Assembly: GCF_024172185.1 (NCBI RefSeq)
Contig: NZ_JAMZEC010000001.1
Coordinates: 7,415,001 to 7,479,000, forward strand
DNA: 64,000 nucleotides
Source of the DNA: Nonomuraea roseoviolacea subsp. carminata
GTDB taxonomy: Bacteria > Actinomycetota > Actinomycetes > Streptosporangiales > Streptosporangiaceae
Direction: 5' to 3'
Notes under the pieces: model-generated
Seen by the model: the letters and a program-made list of their open reading frames with translations, nothing else
Database searches by the model: none
What the model was told of the DNA's origin: nothing
Program-made: the position numbers and the translations under genes
Shown: in pieces, positions 1 to 9,906 of the stretch
Layout of the letters: each line of letters begins with the position of its first letter
How positions within the stretch are numbered: position 1 is the stretch's first letter

Positions 1-2318
<2,318 letters not shown>

Positions 2319-2450
2319 CAAAGCTTATGCTTTGGTGTGTGCTGCGCTCTGTTACTCTTCGCCGGGTCCAGAGCTGCGCCACACTGAAGGTTTTGCTCGC
2401 GTCCACTAGGCAATTCTGAGACAGCAAGCAGTGCTTGTGTGTTTCGGAGG

Positions 2451-2569
2451 GTTACGGCGGTTATGGCGGGAAGGAAACACCCGGTTACATTCCGAACCCG
2501 GAAGTTAAGCTTCCCAGCGCCGATGGTACTGCACTCGGGAGGGTGTGGGAGAGTAGGTCACCGCCGGAC
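2451..2569 (+). rRNA. rrf: 5S ribosomal RNA
   Basis: This 119-nt gene has the invariant internal stretch CCCGGTTACATTCCGAACCC and the late GATGGTACTGC and GGGAGAGTAGG motifs. The ends GTTACGGCGG and CCGCCGGAC pair as helix I with a bulge and a mismatch. It follows the 23S gene in the same transcription unit; boundaries are good to within a few bases. Confidence 0.96.
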
Positions 2570-2580
2570 AATCTTTTGAG

Positions 2581-2633
2581 AAGGGGTTCATGCGAGCCCG
2601 GCTTGATGCCGGGGCTCGCGTGGGCCCCTTTTC
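2581..2633 (+). terminator. rRNA operon terminator 1
   Basis: A long two-part hairpin: outer arms AAGGGG/CCCCTT and inner arms GCGAGCCCGGC/GCCGGGGCTCGC around a TTGAT loop, followed by a short T run. It begins 12 bp after the 5S gene. Confidence 0.9.
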
Positions 2634-2667
2634 GCATGCTCGGAAACAGTTCCAGGATCGTCAGGGA

Positions 2668-2700
2668 CGAGGAGGGCACATCCCCTCCTCGCTTGCTTTT
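2668..2700 (+). terminator. rRNA operon terminator 2
   Basis: A second stem, CGAGGAGGG/CCCTCCTCG with a short loop, followed by CTTGCTTTT. A tandem terminator makes sense behind a heavily transcribed rRNA operon. Confidence 0.75.
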
Positions 2701-2805
2701 ATCGGCGGCATCCGCCGGCGGGTGCGGGGTGGAGACGGCCTACAGTTCAGCAAGGTCATCGATGCCATCGACGCCATCCGGAGGCTGCGTCCGCACCGTG
2801 TCCTA

Positions 2806-3394
2806 GTACTCCAGTGACACTTCGCGATCATTGCTCAGATCTGCGCTGGTAGTGGCAGCGTCGGGTACTGGCCTGGTGTCGGCGGCGCCAATCCGACCAG
2901 CGCAGAATGTCCGTGATGGAGCGGTGCGTGGTCAGTACGAGTGTCGTCAGCAGTCGGCGGATCTCGGGCAAGGTCAAAGGGATGCGGTCGCGTCGGCGAC
3001 GCTGGGCGGCTGGGCGGCGGCGATGGCTGTCAGGAGAGCCAGGGCGAGCATCGGCGGCGCGCAGGCGCGAGTCTTGGCCGTAGATCTCATCGCCGGTCAT
3101 CCAGCGGGCGGGTACGCCGGCCTTGAGCGCGGCCAGCATCAGGGCGGGCTTGGTGGCGAAGGCGGTCTCGTCCGGGATGCCGGTGGCCTGGCAGCGGTCG
3201 GGGTCGGCCAGCCAGGTGTGCTCGGGCAGGTAGAGCCGCCACCCCAGCAGGGCCCGCTGGCTGGGGTGGCGTAGGCGTTGAAGATGACCATCCAGCCGTC
3301 AGGGTCTACGCTGCGGCGCGCGGCCACCGCACGATCTTTGGTTGTCTTCACGGACTCCGAATGATCACGCGGTGGCCGACTGTCACTGGAGTAC
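2806..3394 (-). mobile_element. Internally deleted IS701-like element with both terminal repeats
   Basis: A 14-bp perfect inverted repeat, GTACTCCAGTGACA, bounds a 589-bp segment: left copy 2806-2819, right copy (reverse complement) 3381-3394. Imperfect similarity continues inwards (GATCATT on both sides). The interior holds only fragments of an IS701-family transposase on the minus strand. An intact IS701-family element would be well over 1 kb, so this looks like a deletion derivative that keeps both ends and could move in trans. Flanks CTA and AGT do not form a convincing target duplication. Confidence 0.7.
2828..3351 (-). pseudogene. IS701-family transposase fragment, frameshifted and deleted
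   Basis: Reading from 3351, one frame gives the stretch DPDGWMVIFNAYATP, which resembles an IS701 catalytic-core region. Around 3255 the homology jumps one frame to RLYLPEHTWLADPDRC and continues into KAGVPARWMTGDEIYGQDS, the highly conserved DDE-type core with GDEVYG-like signature. It then breaks again and resumes as the usual C-terminus (IPLTLPEIRRLL, WRRRHQASTRRCHYQRR). The N-terminal part and a large central part are missing, so no active enzyme can be made. Confidence 0.8.
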
Positions 3395-3490
3395 AGTCAT
3401 GGGCTACCGGAACCGTCAGGGCTTGGTGAGTCACCACCGGATCCCGGCCGAGGCGCCCGGTGCCCGGCCGGCCGGGCACCGGGCGTCGGG

Positions 3491-5140
3491 TCACTTGACG
3501 ATGATCTGATGGGTGGCCTGGGCCGGTCCGGTCCCGCCGTCCCCCGCATAGCTCGCGAGGTAGCTGTACCTGCCGGCGTTGGCGGGCGTGTCGGTGAACG
3601 TGTACGTGCCGTCGGCGTTCACCCTCACCGGCGGGAGCTTGACGGTCTTACCGCTGGTGCCCTTGACGTACAGGGTGCGCTGCACGGTGAGCGTGGACTC
3701 CGGAGAGGGCGGCCTGTCGCCCGCCGCCAGGACGCCGCTCAGCTCCACGGCCGTGCCGGCGACGCCGGACTGCGGCCCTGTCAGGGTGAGCGTGGCTTCG
3801 CGCTTGACCGTCACGGTGACGGAGGCGCTGCTGCGGCGGTGGCCGTCGTCGCCGTCCCAGAACACCCAGTAGATCACCTCGCCGATGTACGGCGGCAGCT
3901 CGAAGACGGGCGTGTCCTGAAAGGTGAACGTGCCGTCCTCCCGCGTCGTCACGCCGGTGATCGGCAGTTTCGTCCAGCCGGGCAGGTACTGGATCACCGT
4001 GAGCGGCTTGAGCCCCAGTGCCTCGCCGTCGGCGCGGGTGAGCCGCCCCTCGACGGTGATCGGCGAGCCGACGTACGCGTCCGCGGGGGCCGTCACCGTG
4101 AGCTTGGTGGCCGGTAGCGCGACGCCCGTCACCCGCCACAGCAGCAGCCGGTCCGTGGAGCTGCGCAGCAGTGCGAAGACGTCCGTGCCGGAGAACGCGA
4201 CGCTGTCCGGGAGCAGTTCGGCGTCCGGCTGGTCGGCCGCGAACAGCTCCGCGCCCGTCGCCGCGTCGTAGAGGGTGAGGTCGGTGCTGCCCCACTGGCG
4301 TCCGGCCGCGACGTACGCGCCGTCCGAGCTGAGCGCCACGGCGCACGAGTACCCGTCCAAGCCGTCGTCGTAGGTGCCGGTCGCCGACAGGGTCCTGGTG
4401 TCGTACCTGGTGAAGTGACCGGGGGAGTCGGCCGCGCTGAACAGGGTGCCGCCGTCGGAGCTCAGGGTGAGGTCGCGCAGGGAGTCGATGCGCCACTTCT
4501 CGCTGTCGATCGTGCCGCGCAGCGCGGGGGCGCCGTCGCCGAGGTCGTAGACCAGTATGTCGGCGTGGTGCAGGGCGGTCTGGCCGACCACGAGCGTGTC
4601 GCCGGCGGCCGCGAGCGCGGGAGGCCGCAGGTGCTGGCCCCCGACCACCACGGGCGCCGGGGCGCTCGCGCTGAGATCCAGGCCGACGACGCCGCCGGTG
4701 CCGTTGTCGCATCCGTGCCCCACCCACAACCGCTCGCCCAGCAACGCCAGCGTGGACGGGCAGGGGTGGGCCGACAGGTCGATCCGGCGGGTGACGGCCA
4801 GGCGCGCGGTGTCGATCTCGGCGACCTCGTTCGAGCCGGCGAGAGCCGCGTACAGGCGGGTGCCGTCCGCGTTCACGGCCAGCTCTTGGACGCCGGGCAG
4901 GCCGGTGACGACACCGCCGGTGAGGTTTCCGTCAGTGCCGGCCACGATGATGCGGTCGCCGGCCGGAACGAACACCCGGCCGCCGCCGACGGCCAGGTCG
5001 GCGGCGGAGGAGTCGGTGACCCCGAGGTCGGTGGTGGTGCCGGCCGCCGAGGCGGCGGGGGCCGTGACGGTGAACAGGCCGGTGATCAGGCCGGCGGCGC
5101 CGCAGTAAGCGGCTAATCGGCGAACCAGGGATGGGGACAC
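3491..5140 (-). CDS. Secreted beta-propeller protein with two C-terminal Ig-like domains
   Basis: 549 residues. I chose the GTG at 5140 because AGGAGG lies 5 nt upstream; an upstream in-frame GTG at 5155 would place that ribosome site inside the gene. Residues 1-34 form a signal peptide (RR near the start, hydrophobic core, Ala-rich cleavage site APAASA). Residues about 40-345 are degenerate propeller blades (repeats such as LAVNADGTRLYAA and LTLSSDGGTLFSAA). Residues about 347-450 and 455-549 are two similar beta-sandwich modules (TLTLTGPQSGVAGTAVELSG and the matching first copy). No catalytic motif is visible. Likely extracellular binding or scaffolding; the precise role is unknown. Confidence 0.8.
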   Translation of the reverse strand: MSPSLVRRLAAYCGAAGLITGLFTVTAPAASAAGTTTDLGVTDSSAADLAVGGGRVFVPAGDRIIVAGTDGNLTGGVVTGLPGVQELAVNADGTRLYAALAGSNEVAEIDTARLAVTRRIDLSAHPCPSTLALLGERLWVGHGCDNGTGGVVGLDLSASAPAPVVVGGQHLRPPALAAAGDTLVVGQTALHHADILVYDLGDGAPALRGTIDSEKWRIDSLRDLTLSSDGGTLFSAADSPGHFTRYDTRTLSATGTYDDGLDGYSCAVALSSDGAYVAAGRQWGSTDLTLYDAATGAELFAADQPDAELLPDSVAFSGTDVFALLRSSTDRLLLWRVTGVALPATKLTVTAPADAYVGSPITVEGRLTRADGEALGLKPLTVIQYLPGWTKLPITGVTTREDGTFTFQDTPVFELPPYIGEVIYWVFWDGDDGHRRSSASVTVTVKREATLTLTGPQSGVAGTAVELSGVLAAGDRPPSPESTLTVQRTLYVKGTSGKTVKLPPVRVNADGTYTFTDTPANAGRYSYLASYAGDGGTGPAQATHQIIVK

Positions 5141-5166
5141 GAAAGCCTCCTGCACAGAATGGGAAC

Positions 5167-5205
5167 AGACGTTCTAATAACGTCTCATGAGTGCTCCCCC
5201 GTCAA
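5167..5205 (-). promoter_or_regulatory. Promoter and palindromic operator of the propeller gene
   Basis: On the minus strand a TTGACG hexamer (5205-5200) is followed after 18-20 nt by GTTATT/TATTAG. The latter sits inside a perfect inverted repeat AGACGTT-N5-AACGTCT at 5167-5185, about 27 bp before the chosen start. The arrangement suits a repressor that blocks the -10 region; the regulator is unknown. Confidence 0.5.
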
Positions 5206-5768
5206 GATCATTCAGTCGCGCGACACCAAACCGTGATCAAGCACCCTCCGGGATTCGAGACCGGGACGATGGTCGGTGCCCGCCGACATGGTCGTCGCCA
5301 TGCCGATTCCCCTCACGTGAGTCCGCGCCGTCCGCGGCCACGAGCCAGGTGCTGGACGGGGGATGACCCTGCGCTGCAGGAGGACCGGCGGCCAGCTGCT
5401 GGCGTCCGTGCCCGGGGCCGTGCGGTTCAGCCCGGTCGGTGTGCAGTTCGCGGCGCTGCTTGAGCACCTGGACGGGCACGAAAAGGAGTGCCGCGCCACC
5501 GTGGAGTCATGGATGCTGAACGGGCTGCCGGTGCCTGCCGGACTCCTCGCCGGGGGTGTGGTCCGACCCCTGGTGGCGGGCCTGCCTGCGGCACCCGGTG
5601 GTCCGCGTGGAAGGGCGGGCCGAGCTGCTGGAGGAGGTGTCCGAGGACAGGCGGGTGAGCGTCAGGACGGCGGACGGCGTCCCGTACGAGTCGCCGCCCG
5701 GCGCCCCGGTGACTCCGGCGCACCCCTCCTGCCGGACGCCCCGGGACCGTGGCGGCGGCTGCTGGTGG
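5206..5768. other. Gap without a recognisable gene
   Basis: About 560 bp upstream of the transposase tail. Open frames exist on both strands but none has a start with a ribosome site and recognisable protein content together. It may include decayed transposon sequence. Confidence 0.5.
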
Positions 5769-5894
5769 CGCCACGCCGTCGAGTGCGGCTCCGATCGGCT
5801 CGAACGCCATCGCGCTGTCGTCACCCGCCGCGACGAGCTCGCCACCCACTACGAGGCCACCGTGCTCGTCGCCACGATCAGCGAATGGCTCTGA
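5769..5894 (+). pseudogene. C-terminal remnant of an IS5-type transposase
   Basis: The last 41 codons before the TGA at 5892-5894 read RLERHRAVVTRRDELATHYEA followed by TVLVATISEWL. This resembles the extreme C-terminus of IS5-group DDE transposases (pattern RLK..R..ATRYDKLA..Y.A...A....WL). Nothing upstream in this frame resembles the catalytic core, so only the tail survives. It ends 17 bp from the convergent SDR gene. Confidence 0.55.
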
Positions 5895-5911
5895 TCGACT
5901 TTGATGCGCGC

Positions 5912-6727
5912 CTAGACGAGGTCGACGACTTCGTGCAGGCGGCGCCGGCGGTTGAGGTCGCCGGTGATCCGTGCGACGACGGTGCGCGGCAGCAGGCGCG
6001 CGGGCCAGGTCAGGGCCCGGTTGAAGGCCCGGCCCGGGTAGGACACCGCGCGCCCTCGGGCGTAGTCATCCAGCGTACGGGCCGCGATGGTGGCCGGCGC
6101 GTCGGCGGCCCGGGGGTCGATCGTGGCCGAGGTGCCGTCGAAGAAGCCGGTCGCGATCGCGCCGGGATGCGCGGCCATGACGTGGACGCCGGTGCCGCGC
6201 AGTTCCTCGGCCAGCGCCTCGGTGAAGGAGAGCACGAAAGCCTTCGTCGCGGCATAGCTGGCCTGGTAGGGCATGGGCTGGAAGGCCGCGGTGGACGAGA
6301 CGTTGATGATGCCGCCGGAGCCGCGGGCGACCAGCTCGGCCCCGATCGCGTGGGTCAGCGCGATCAGGCCGACGACGTTGAGCCCGACGGAGCGCAGTTG
6401 CGGCTCCAGCGGGCGGCCGAGGAACGGGCCCGCGCTGCCCGCGCCGGCGTTGTTGAGCAGCAGATCGACCGTGAGGCCGCGGTCACGCAGCTCCCGCAGG
6501 GCCCCCTCCGGGCCGTCCGGAGCGGCGAGGTCGGCGGCGATGATCTCGGCGTCCGGCCCGCCGTGCCGTTCCCGAAGGTGCGCGGCGACCTCCCGCAGGT
6601 TCCCCTCCGAACGAGCCAGCAGGATCACCCGCGCCCCCCGGCGCGTCAGCTCCAGCGCGTACGCCCGTCCCAGCCCCTTGGACGCGCCCGTGACGAGCGC
6701 GGTGACGCCACGATAGTCGTCGGCCAT
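5912..6727 (-). CDS. SDR-family short-chain dehydrogenase/reductase
   Basis: 271 residues, a classical SDR. The nucleotide-binding motif TGASKGLG is near the N-terminus; NNAG, the serine of NVSSTAAF and the catalytic YxxxK of SYAATK all follow, so the active site is complete and NAD(P)-dependent. The ATG at 6727 has GGAGG 6 nt upstream; an earlier in-frame ATG would include that site. The C-terminal region is rich in Arg and resembles SDRs acting on lipophilic ketones, but the substrate cannot be told. It is divergent from a MarR gene with operators between, so it is probably the MarR target. Confidence 0.9.
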   Translation of the reverse strand: MADDYRGVTALVTGASKGLGRAYALELTRRGARVILLARSEGNLREVAAHLRERHGGPDAEIIAADLAAPDGPEGALRELRDRGLTVDLLLNNAGAGSAGPFLGRPLEPQLRSVGLNVVGLIALTHAIGAELVARGSGGIINVSSTAAFQPMPYQASYAATKAFVLSFTEALAEELRGTGVHVMAAHPGAIATGFFDGTSATIDPRAADAPATIAARTLDDYARGRAVSYPGRAFNRALTWPARLLPRTVVARITGDLNRRRRLHEVVDLV

Positions 6728-6742
6728 GAGATCCTCCATTGT

Positions 6743-6755
6743 TTCGAGCCTCGAA
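6743..6755. promoter_or_regulatory. MarR operator 1
   Basis: Perfect palindrome TTCGAG-C-CTCGAA between the divergent SDR and MarR genes. It lies just downstream of a minus-strand TATGCT (6760-6755), the likely SDR -10 box, so binding would block the SDR promoter. Confidence 0.65.
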
Positions 6756-6776
6756 GCATAGAAGCCAACATAATCC

Positions 6777-6789
6777 TTCGAGTCTCGAA
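6777..6789. promoter_or_regulatory. MarR operator 2
   Basis: A second TTCGAG-T-CTCGAA palindrome, identical in both arms to operator 1 and centred 34 bp away. It sits 7 bp before the TAGGAT box of the MarR gene, a position expected for autorepression. Confidence 0.65.
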
Positions 6790-6796
6790 GTGTCGA

Positions 6797-6802
6797 TAGG
6801 AT
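6797..6802 (+). promoter_or_regulatory. -10 box of the MarR gene; leaderless start
   Basis: TAGGAT is followed after 6 nt by the ATG at 6809. The predicted transcription start coincides with the start codon, and no ribosome site precedes the ATG, so the mRNA is probably leaderless. Confidence 0.5.
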
Positions 6803-6808
6803 GGCGTC

Positions 6809-7228
6809 ATGACCACGCCCGAGCTCACCGCGGTGGTGGCCGCGACCTACGAGATCTGGATGCGAACCAACGACCAGATCGGGCCCGCGCTGGCCAGGCA
6901 CCACCTGACACCGGCGACGTTCCAGGCGCTGTGGGCCATCGACCCGGCTGAGCCGCCCCCCTCGATGAAGACGATGACCGAGCGCCTGTACTGCAACGCC
7001 CCCAATCTGACCTTCATCACCAACCAGCTCGCCGACCGGGGTCTGGTGGAGCGCGCCGTGGACCCGGCCGACCGCCGCTCCCGCGTCCTGGTCCTGACCG
7101 CGAAGGGCCGCGAGGTTCGCGAGGAACTGGTCCGGACGGCGCTGGAGAAGACCCCGCTTGCGGCGCTGACCCGCGACGAACTGCGGCAGCTCATGGCCCT
7201 GCTGAACAGAGCCGTCCACTCCGGCTGA
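6809..7228 (+). CDS. MarR-family transcriptional regulator
   Basis: 139 residues with the usual MarR layout: N-terminal dimer helix, a winged helix in the middle (NLTFITNQLADRGLVERAVDPADRRSRVLVLTAKG, seen as recognition helix plus wing), then a C-terminal dimerisation helix. The DRRSR.L.LT.KG signature is diagnostic. Two identical palindromes lie between it and the divergent SDR gene, which suggests it represses itself and that gene until a small ligand binds. The ligand is unknown. Confidence 0.92.
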   Translation: MTTPELTAVVAATYEIWMRTNDQIGPALARHHLTPATFQALWAIDPAEPPPSMKTMTERLYCNAPNLTFITNQLADRGLVERAVDPADRRSRVLVLTAKGREVREELVRTALEKTPLAALTRDELRQLMALLNRAVHSG

Positions 7229-7503
7229 CGTGCCGAAGACCGTGGCCCCTCGGCTGGGCCTGACAGGGATCCCGGCAGGCTGCACCGGCTTCCTCCACGG
7301 CCCCGCCACCGCGTGCCCCGCTGGCCCTCACCGCCCAGGCCGTGTAGCGAAGTCGGCCGGTGATGTCAGCGTGACGTCGACCGACCGACCGACCGACCGA
7401 CCGACTGACCGGCCGACCGGCGGCGACGTCCTGCCGTCGATGCGCCTGCGCCTGGAAGAACCCCTCGGCTTCATGGGGGCCACTCCCTCATCGAGAGAGG
7501 GCG
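7229..7503. other. Convergent intergenic region with (CGAC)7 microsatellite
   Basis: No gene is visible between the convergent MarR and helR genes. The tetranucleotide CGAC is repeated seven times without error at 7378-7405, followed by degenerate copies to about 7420. Such tracts are prone to slippage but no gene depends on this one. Confidence 0.7.
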
Positions 7504-9654
7504 TCAGGAACTCGTGAGGACGACGAGCCGCTCGGTCGCGCGCGTCATCGCGACATAACGGTCCACCGCTCCCTCGATGCCCTCGCCGAACTTCTCCGGA
7601 TCGACGAGGACCACCAGGTCGAACTCCAGGCCCTTCGACAGCTCCGGAGTCAGCGACCGTACCCGGGACGTCTCCCGGAACGTCGGATCGCCGATGACGC
7701 AGGCGGTCCCGTCGGCGTGCGCGGCGAGCCAGGTGTCGAGGATCGAGCCGAGATCCGAAACCGGTCCGTGGACGACCGGGACGCCGCTGCCGCGGATCGA
7801 GGTCGGGACGTTGGCGTCCGGGAGCGCGGCCCGGATCACCGGCTCCGCCTCCGCCATGATCTCTTCCGGCGTCCGGTAGTTGATGCTCAGCGACGCCAGG
7901 GTGATCCGGTCGAGCCCGACCCGCTCCAGCCGTTCCCGCCACGACTCCGTGAACCCGTGCCTGGCCTGCGCCCGGTCCCCGACGATGGTGAAGCTCCGGG
8001 ACGGGCACCGCAGCAGCAGCATCTGCCACTCCGCGTCGGTCAGCTCCTGAGCCTCGTCCACGACGATGTGGGCGAACGGCCCGGCGAGCCGGTCCGGGTC
8101 GAGGGCAGGCAGTTCGGACTCGTCGACCAGGTTCCGCTGGAGGTCCGCGCGGCGAAGCTGCGTCACCAGGCCCTCGCCGTCGTCATCGGCCTCGATCAGG
8201 TTCTCGATGACCTGGGTCATGCGTTCGCGCTGGGCGGCGAGGGCGGCTTCGCGCTGCCGCTTGCGCCGTGACGTCTCCGGGTCGCCGAGCCGCTGCCGCG
8301 CCGCGTCCAGGAGCGGCAGGTCGGACACCGTCCACGCCTGGGGCTCCTCGCGTTGGAGTTTGCGTATCTCGTCGGGGCTGAGCCAGGGGGCGCACATCCG
8401 CAGGTAGGCGGGTACGGTCCACAGGTCTCCGACCAGGTCGGCCGCTTCGATCAGCGGCCAGGCCCGGTTGAACGCCGTCAGCAGCTCCCGGTCCCGCAGC
8501 AGTGACCTGCGGAGCAGATCAGGCGCGACGTCGTCCTGGTCGTGCTTGTCCGCCAGGATCCTGAGCAACTCCTCCCAGATCAGGTCACGGGCGTCGTTGT
8601 GCGGAATGCCGGGCTCGGCCGCGTCGAACGCCTCCGCCCAGTCCTCGGGGCTCAGCCAGACGTCGGACCAGTGGGTCGTGACCGTCATCCCCTTGGTGGG
8701 CCGGTTCTCGTAGAACCTGACGGCCGGCTCGATCGCCTTCACCAGCTCCGCGGACGCCTTCAGGCGGGCCACGTCCGGGTCGGACTCGACCGCCGCGGCG
8801 GCTCCCTCGGCGACGAGGTCCCGCAGCGTGCAGGTCTGCACGCCCTCCTCGCCGAGGCTGGGCAGGACGTCGGAGACGTAGGCCAGGTAGGGCTGGTGCG
8901 GGCCGACGAACAGCACGTCGCCCCGCCGGTGGCCGAGACGGGGGTCGGAGTAGAGGAGGTAGGCGGAGCGGTGCAGGGCGACGACGGTCTTGCCGGTGCC
9001 CGGGCCGCCGTCGACGACGAGGGCGCCGGCGGAGCCCGCGCGGATGATCGCGTCCTGGTCGGCCTGGATGGTGCCGAGGACGTCGCGCATCCGCGGTGAC
9101 CGGCTGCTGCCGAGGCTGGCGATGAAGGCGGACTGGTCGTCGAGCGCGGCGTGCCCGACCAGCCCCTCGGAGGTGAACACCTCGTCCCAGTAGTCGCTGA
9201 CCCGGCCGCGGGTCCAGCGGTACCTGCGGCGGCTGGCCAGGCCCATCGGGTTGGCGTGGGTGGCCCCGAAGAACGGCTCGGCGGCGGGGGAGCGCCAGTC
9301 GATGAGCAGCCGGCGGCCCTCGCTGTCCGTGAGGCCGAGTCGTCCGATGTACGCGGATTCGTGGTCGTCCGCGCTCACCATGTGGCCGAGGCACAGGTCC
9401 AGGCCGTAGCGGCGGAGCGTGCGCAGGCGAGCGGCCAGCCGGTGGATCTCCAGGTCGCGGTCCAGCGCCTCCCGGCCTTTGCCGCCGGGCGCCTTGCGCA
9501 GGGCGTCCAGGCGGTCGGACACGTCGGCGATCGCCTGCTCCAGGCTCCGCGCGATGGCCGCGAAGTGCTGCTCGTCGCCGGCGATCAGCGCCGGGTCGGC
9601 CTTGACGGCGAGGTGGTCGGGAAGGTCAAACGCGCTGGTGGTCAGCGGGTTCAC
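7504..9654 (-). CDS. helR: HelR/HelD-type RNA polymerase recycling ATPase
   Basis: 716 residues, a UvrD/Rep-like superfamily 1 ATPase of the HelD group. An N-terminal coiled-coil arm (about 25-85) is followed by Walker A GGPGTGKT at 216-223, DEAQ at 533-536, the NYRTPEEI motif near 595 and VAMTRATERL at the C-terminus. HelD-type proteins push arms into the RNA polymerase channels and strip it from DNA. The HelR branch displaces rifamycins and confers tolerance in Streptomyces and mycobacteria. Assignment to HelR rather than generic HelD rests on length, overall resemblance and the neighbouring rifamycin-type glycosyltransferase with an RAE. GTG start with GGAG about 11 nt upstream. Confidence 0.85.
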   Translation of the reverse strand: MNPLTTSAFDLPDHLAVKADPALIAGDEQHFAAIARSLEQAIADVSDRLDALRKAPGGKGREALDRDLEIHRLAARLRTLRRYGLDLCLGHMVSADDHESAYIGRLGLTDSEGRRLLIDWRSPAAEPFFGATHANPMGLASRRRYRWTRGRVSDYWDEVFTSEGLVGHAALDDQSAFIASLGSSRSPRMRDVLGTIQADQDAIIRAGSAGALVVDGGPGTGKTVVALHRSAYLLYSDPRLGHRRGDVLFVGPHQPYLAYVSDVLPSLGEEGVQTCTLRDLVAEGAAAAVESDPDVARLKASAELVKAIEPAVRFYENRPTKGMTVTTHWSDVWLSPEDWAEAFDAAEPGIPHNDARDLIWEELLRILADKHDQDDVAPDLLRRSLLRDRELLTAFNRAWPLIEAADLVGDLWTVPAYLRMCAPWLSPDEIRKLQREEPQAWTVSDLPLLDAARQRLGDPETSRRKRQREAALAAQRERMTQVIENLIEADDDGEGLVTQLRRADLQRNLVDESELPALDPDRLAGPFAHIVVDEAQELTDAEWQMLLLRCPSRSFTIVGDRAQARHGFTESWRERLERVGLDRITLASLSINYRTPEEIMAEAEPVIRAALPDANVPTSIRGSGVPVVHGPVSDLGSILDTWLAAHADGTACVIGDPTFRETSRVRSLTPELSKGLEFDLVVLVDPEKFGEGIEGAVDRYVAMTRATERLVVLTSS

Positions 9655-9676
9655 GTGGGATTCAGCTCCGATCTGA

Positions 9677-9690
9677 GGTCGCTAGCGACC
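9677..9690. promoter_or_regulatory. Palindrome before helR
   Basis: Perfect 14-bp palindrome GGTCGCTAGCGACC, 22 bp upstream of the helR start. It could be an operator or a small mRNA hairpin near the ribosome site. It does not match the RAE. Confidence 0.45.
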
Positions 9691-9694
9691 GTTT

Positions 9695-9734
9695 CGCGTG
9701 TCGCGTGGGTCCCGCGGGGCCCGCGCGACACGCG
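9695..9734 (-). terminator. Hairpin between the glycosyltransferase and helR
   Basis: Fifteen-base arms (9695-9709 and 9720-9734) pair with one mismatch around a 10-nt GC-rich loop. No U tail follows on the minus strand. It may end glycosyltransferase transcripts or act as an attenuator in the leader of helR. Confidence 0.45.
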
Positions 9735-9906
9735 GCAAGGCGGCTGGACCGGCTCGGTCGACATGGGGGCGAACGGCACTCCGCTCGGCCTCCATGGCTT
9801 TCGCCGGTTCAGGCCACCGGTGGCTTTCGGGTCTTCGTGTTCTGGCTCCGGCTCGGCGGGAGCGGCGCGCGGGTGGTGTGACCGCGCCGATCCGGTGTGC
9901 CGGGGT

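Noticed and set aside
2801..3400. Target-site duplication around the IS701 derivative
   Set aside because: Left flank CTA and right flank AGT do not match over four bases.
5363..6799. Plus-strand frame of 478 codons across the SDR gene
   Set aside because: It is antisense to a complete SDR gene and shows no family motif outside it.
7378..7405. Phase-variable gene controlled by (CGAC)7
   Set aside because: The tract lies between convergent gene ends and in no reading frame or promoter.
9695..9734. Second RAE before helR
   Set aside because: The hairpin does not contain the CTTGC-N-GCAAG core; only the site at 11245-11263 fits.
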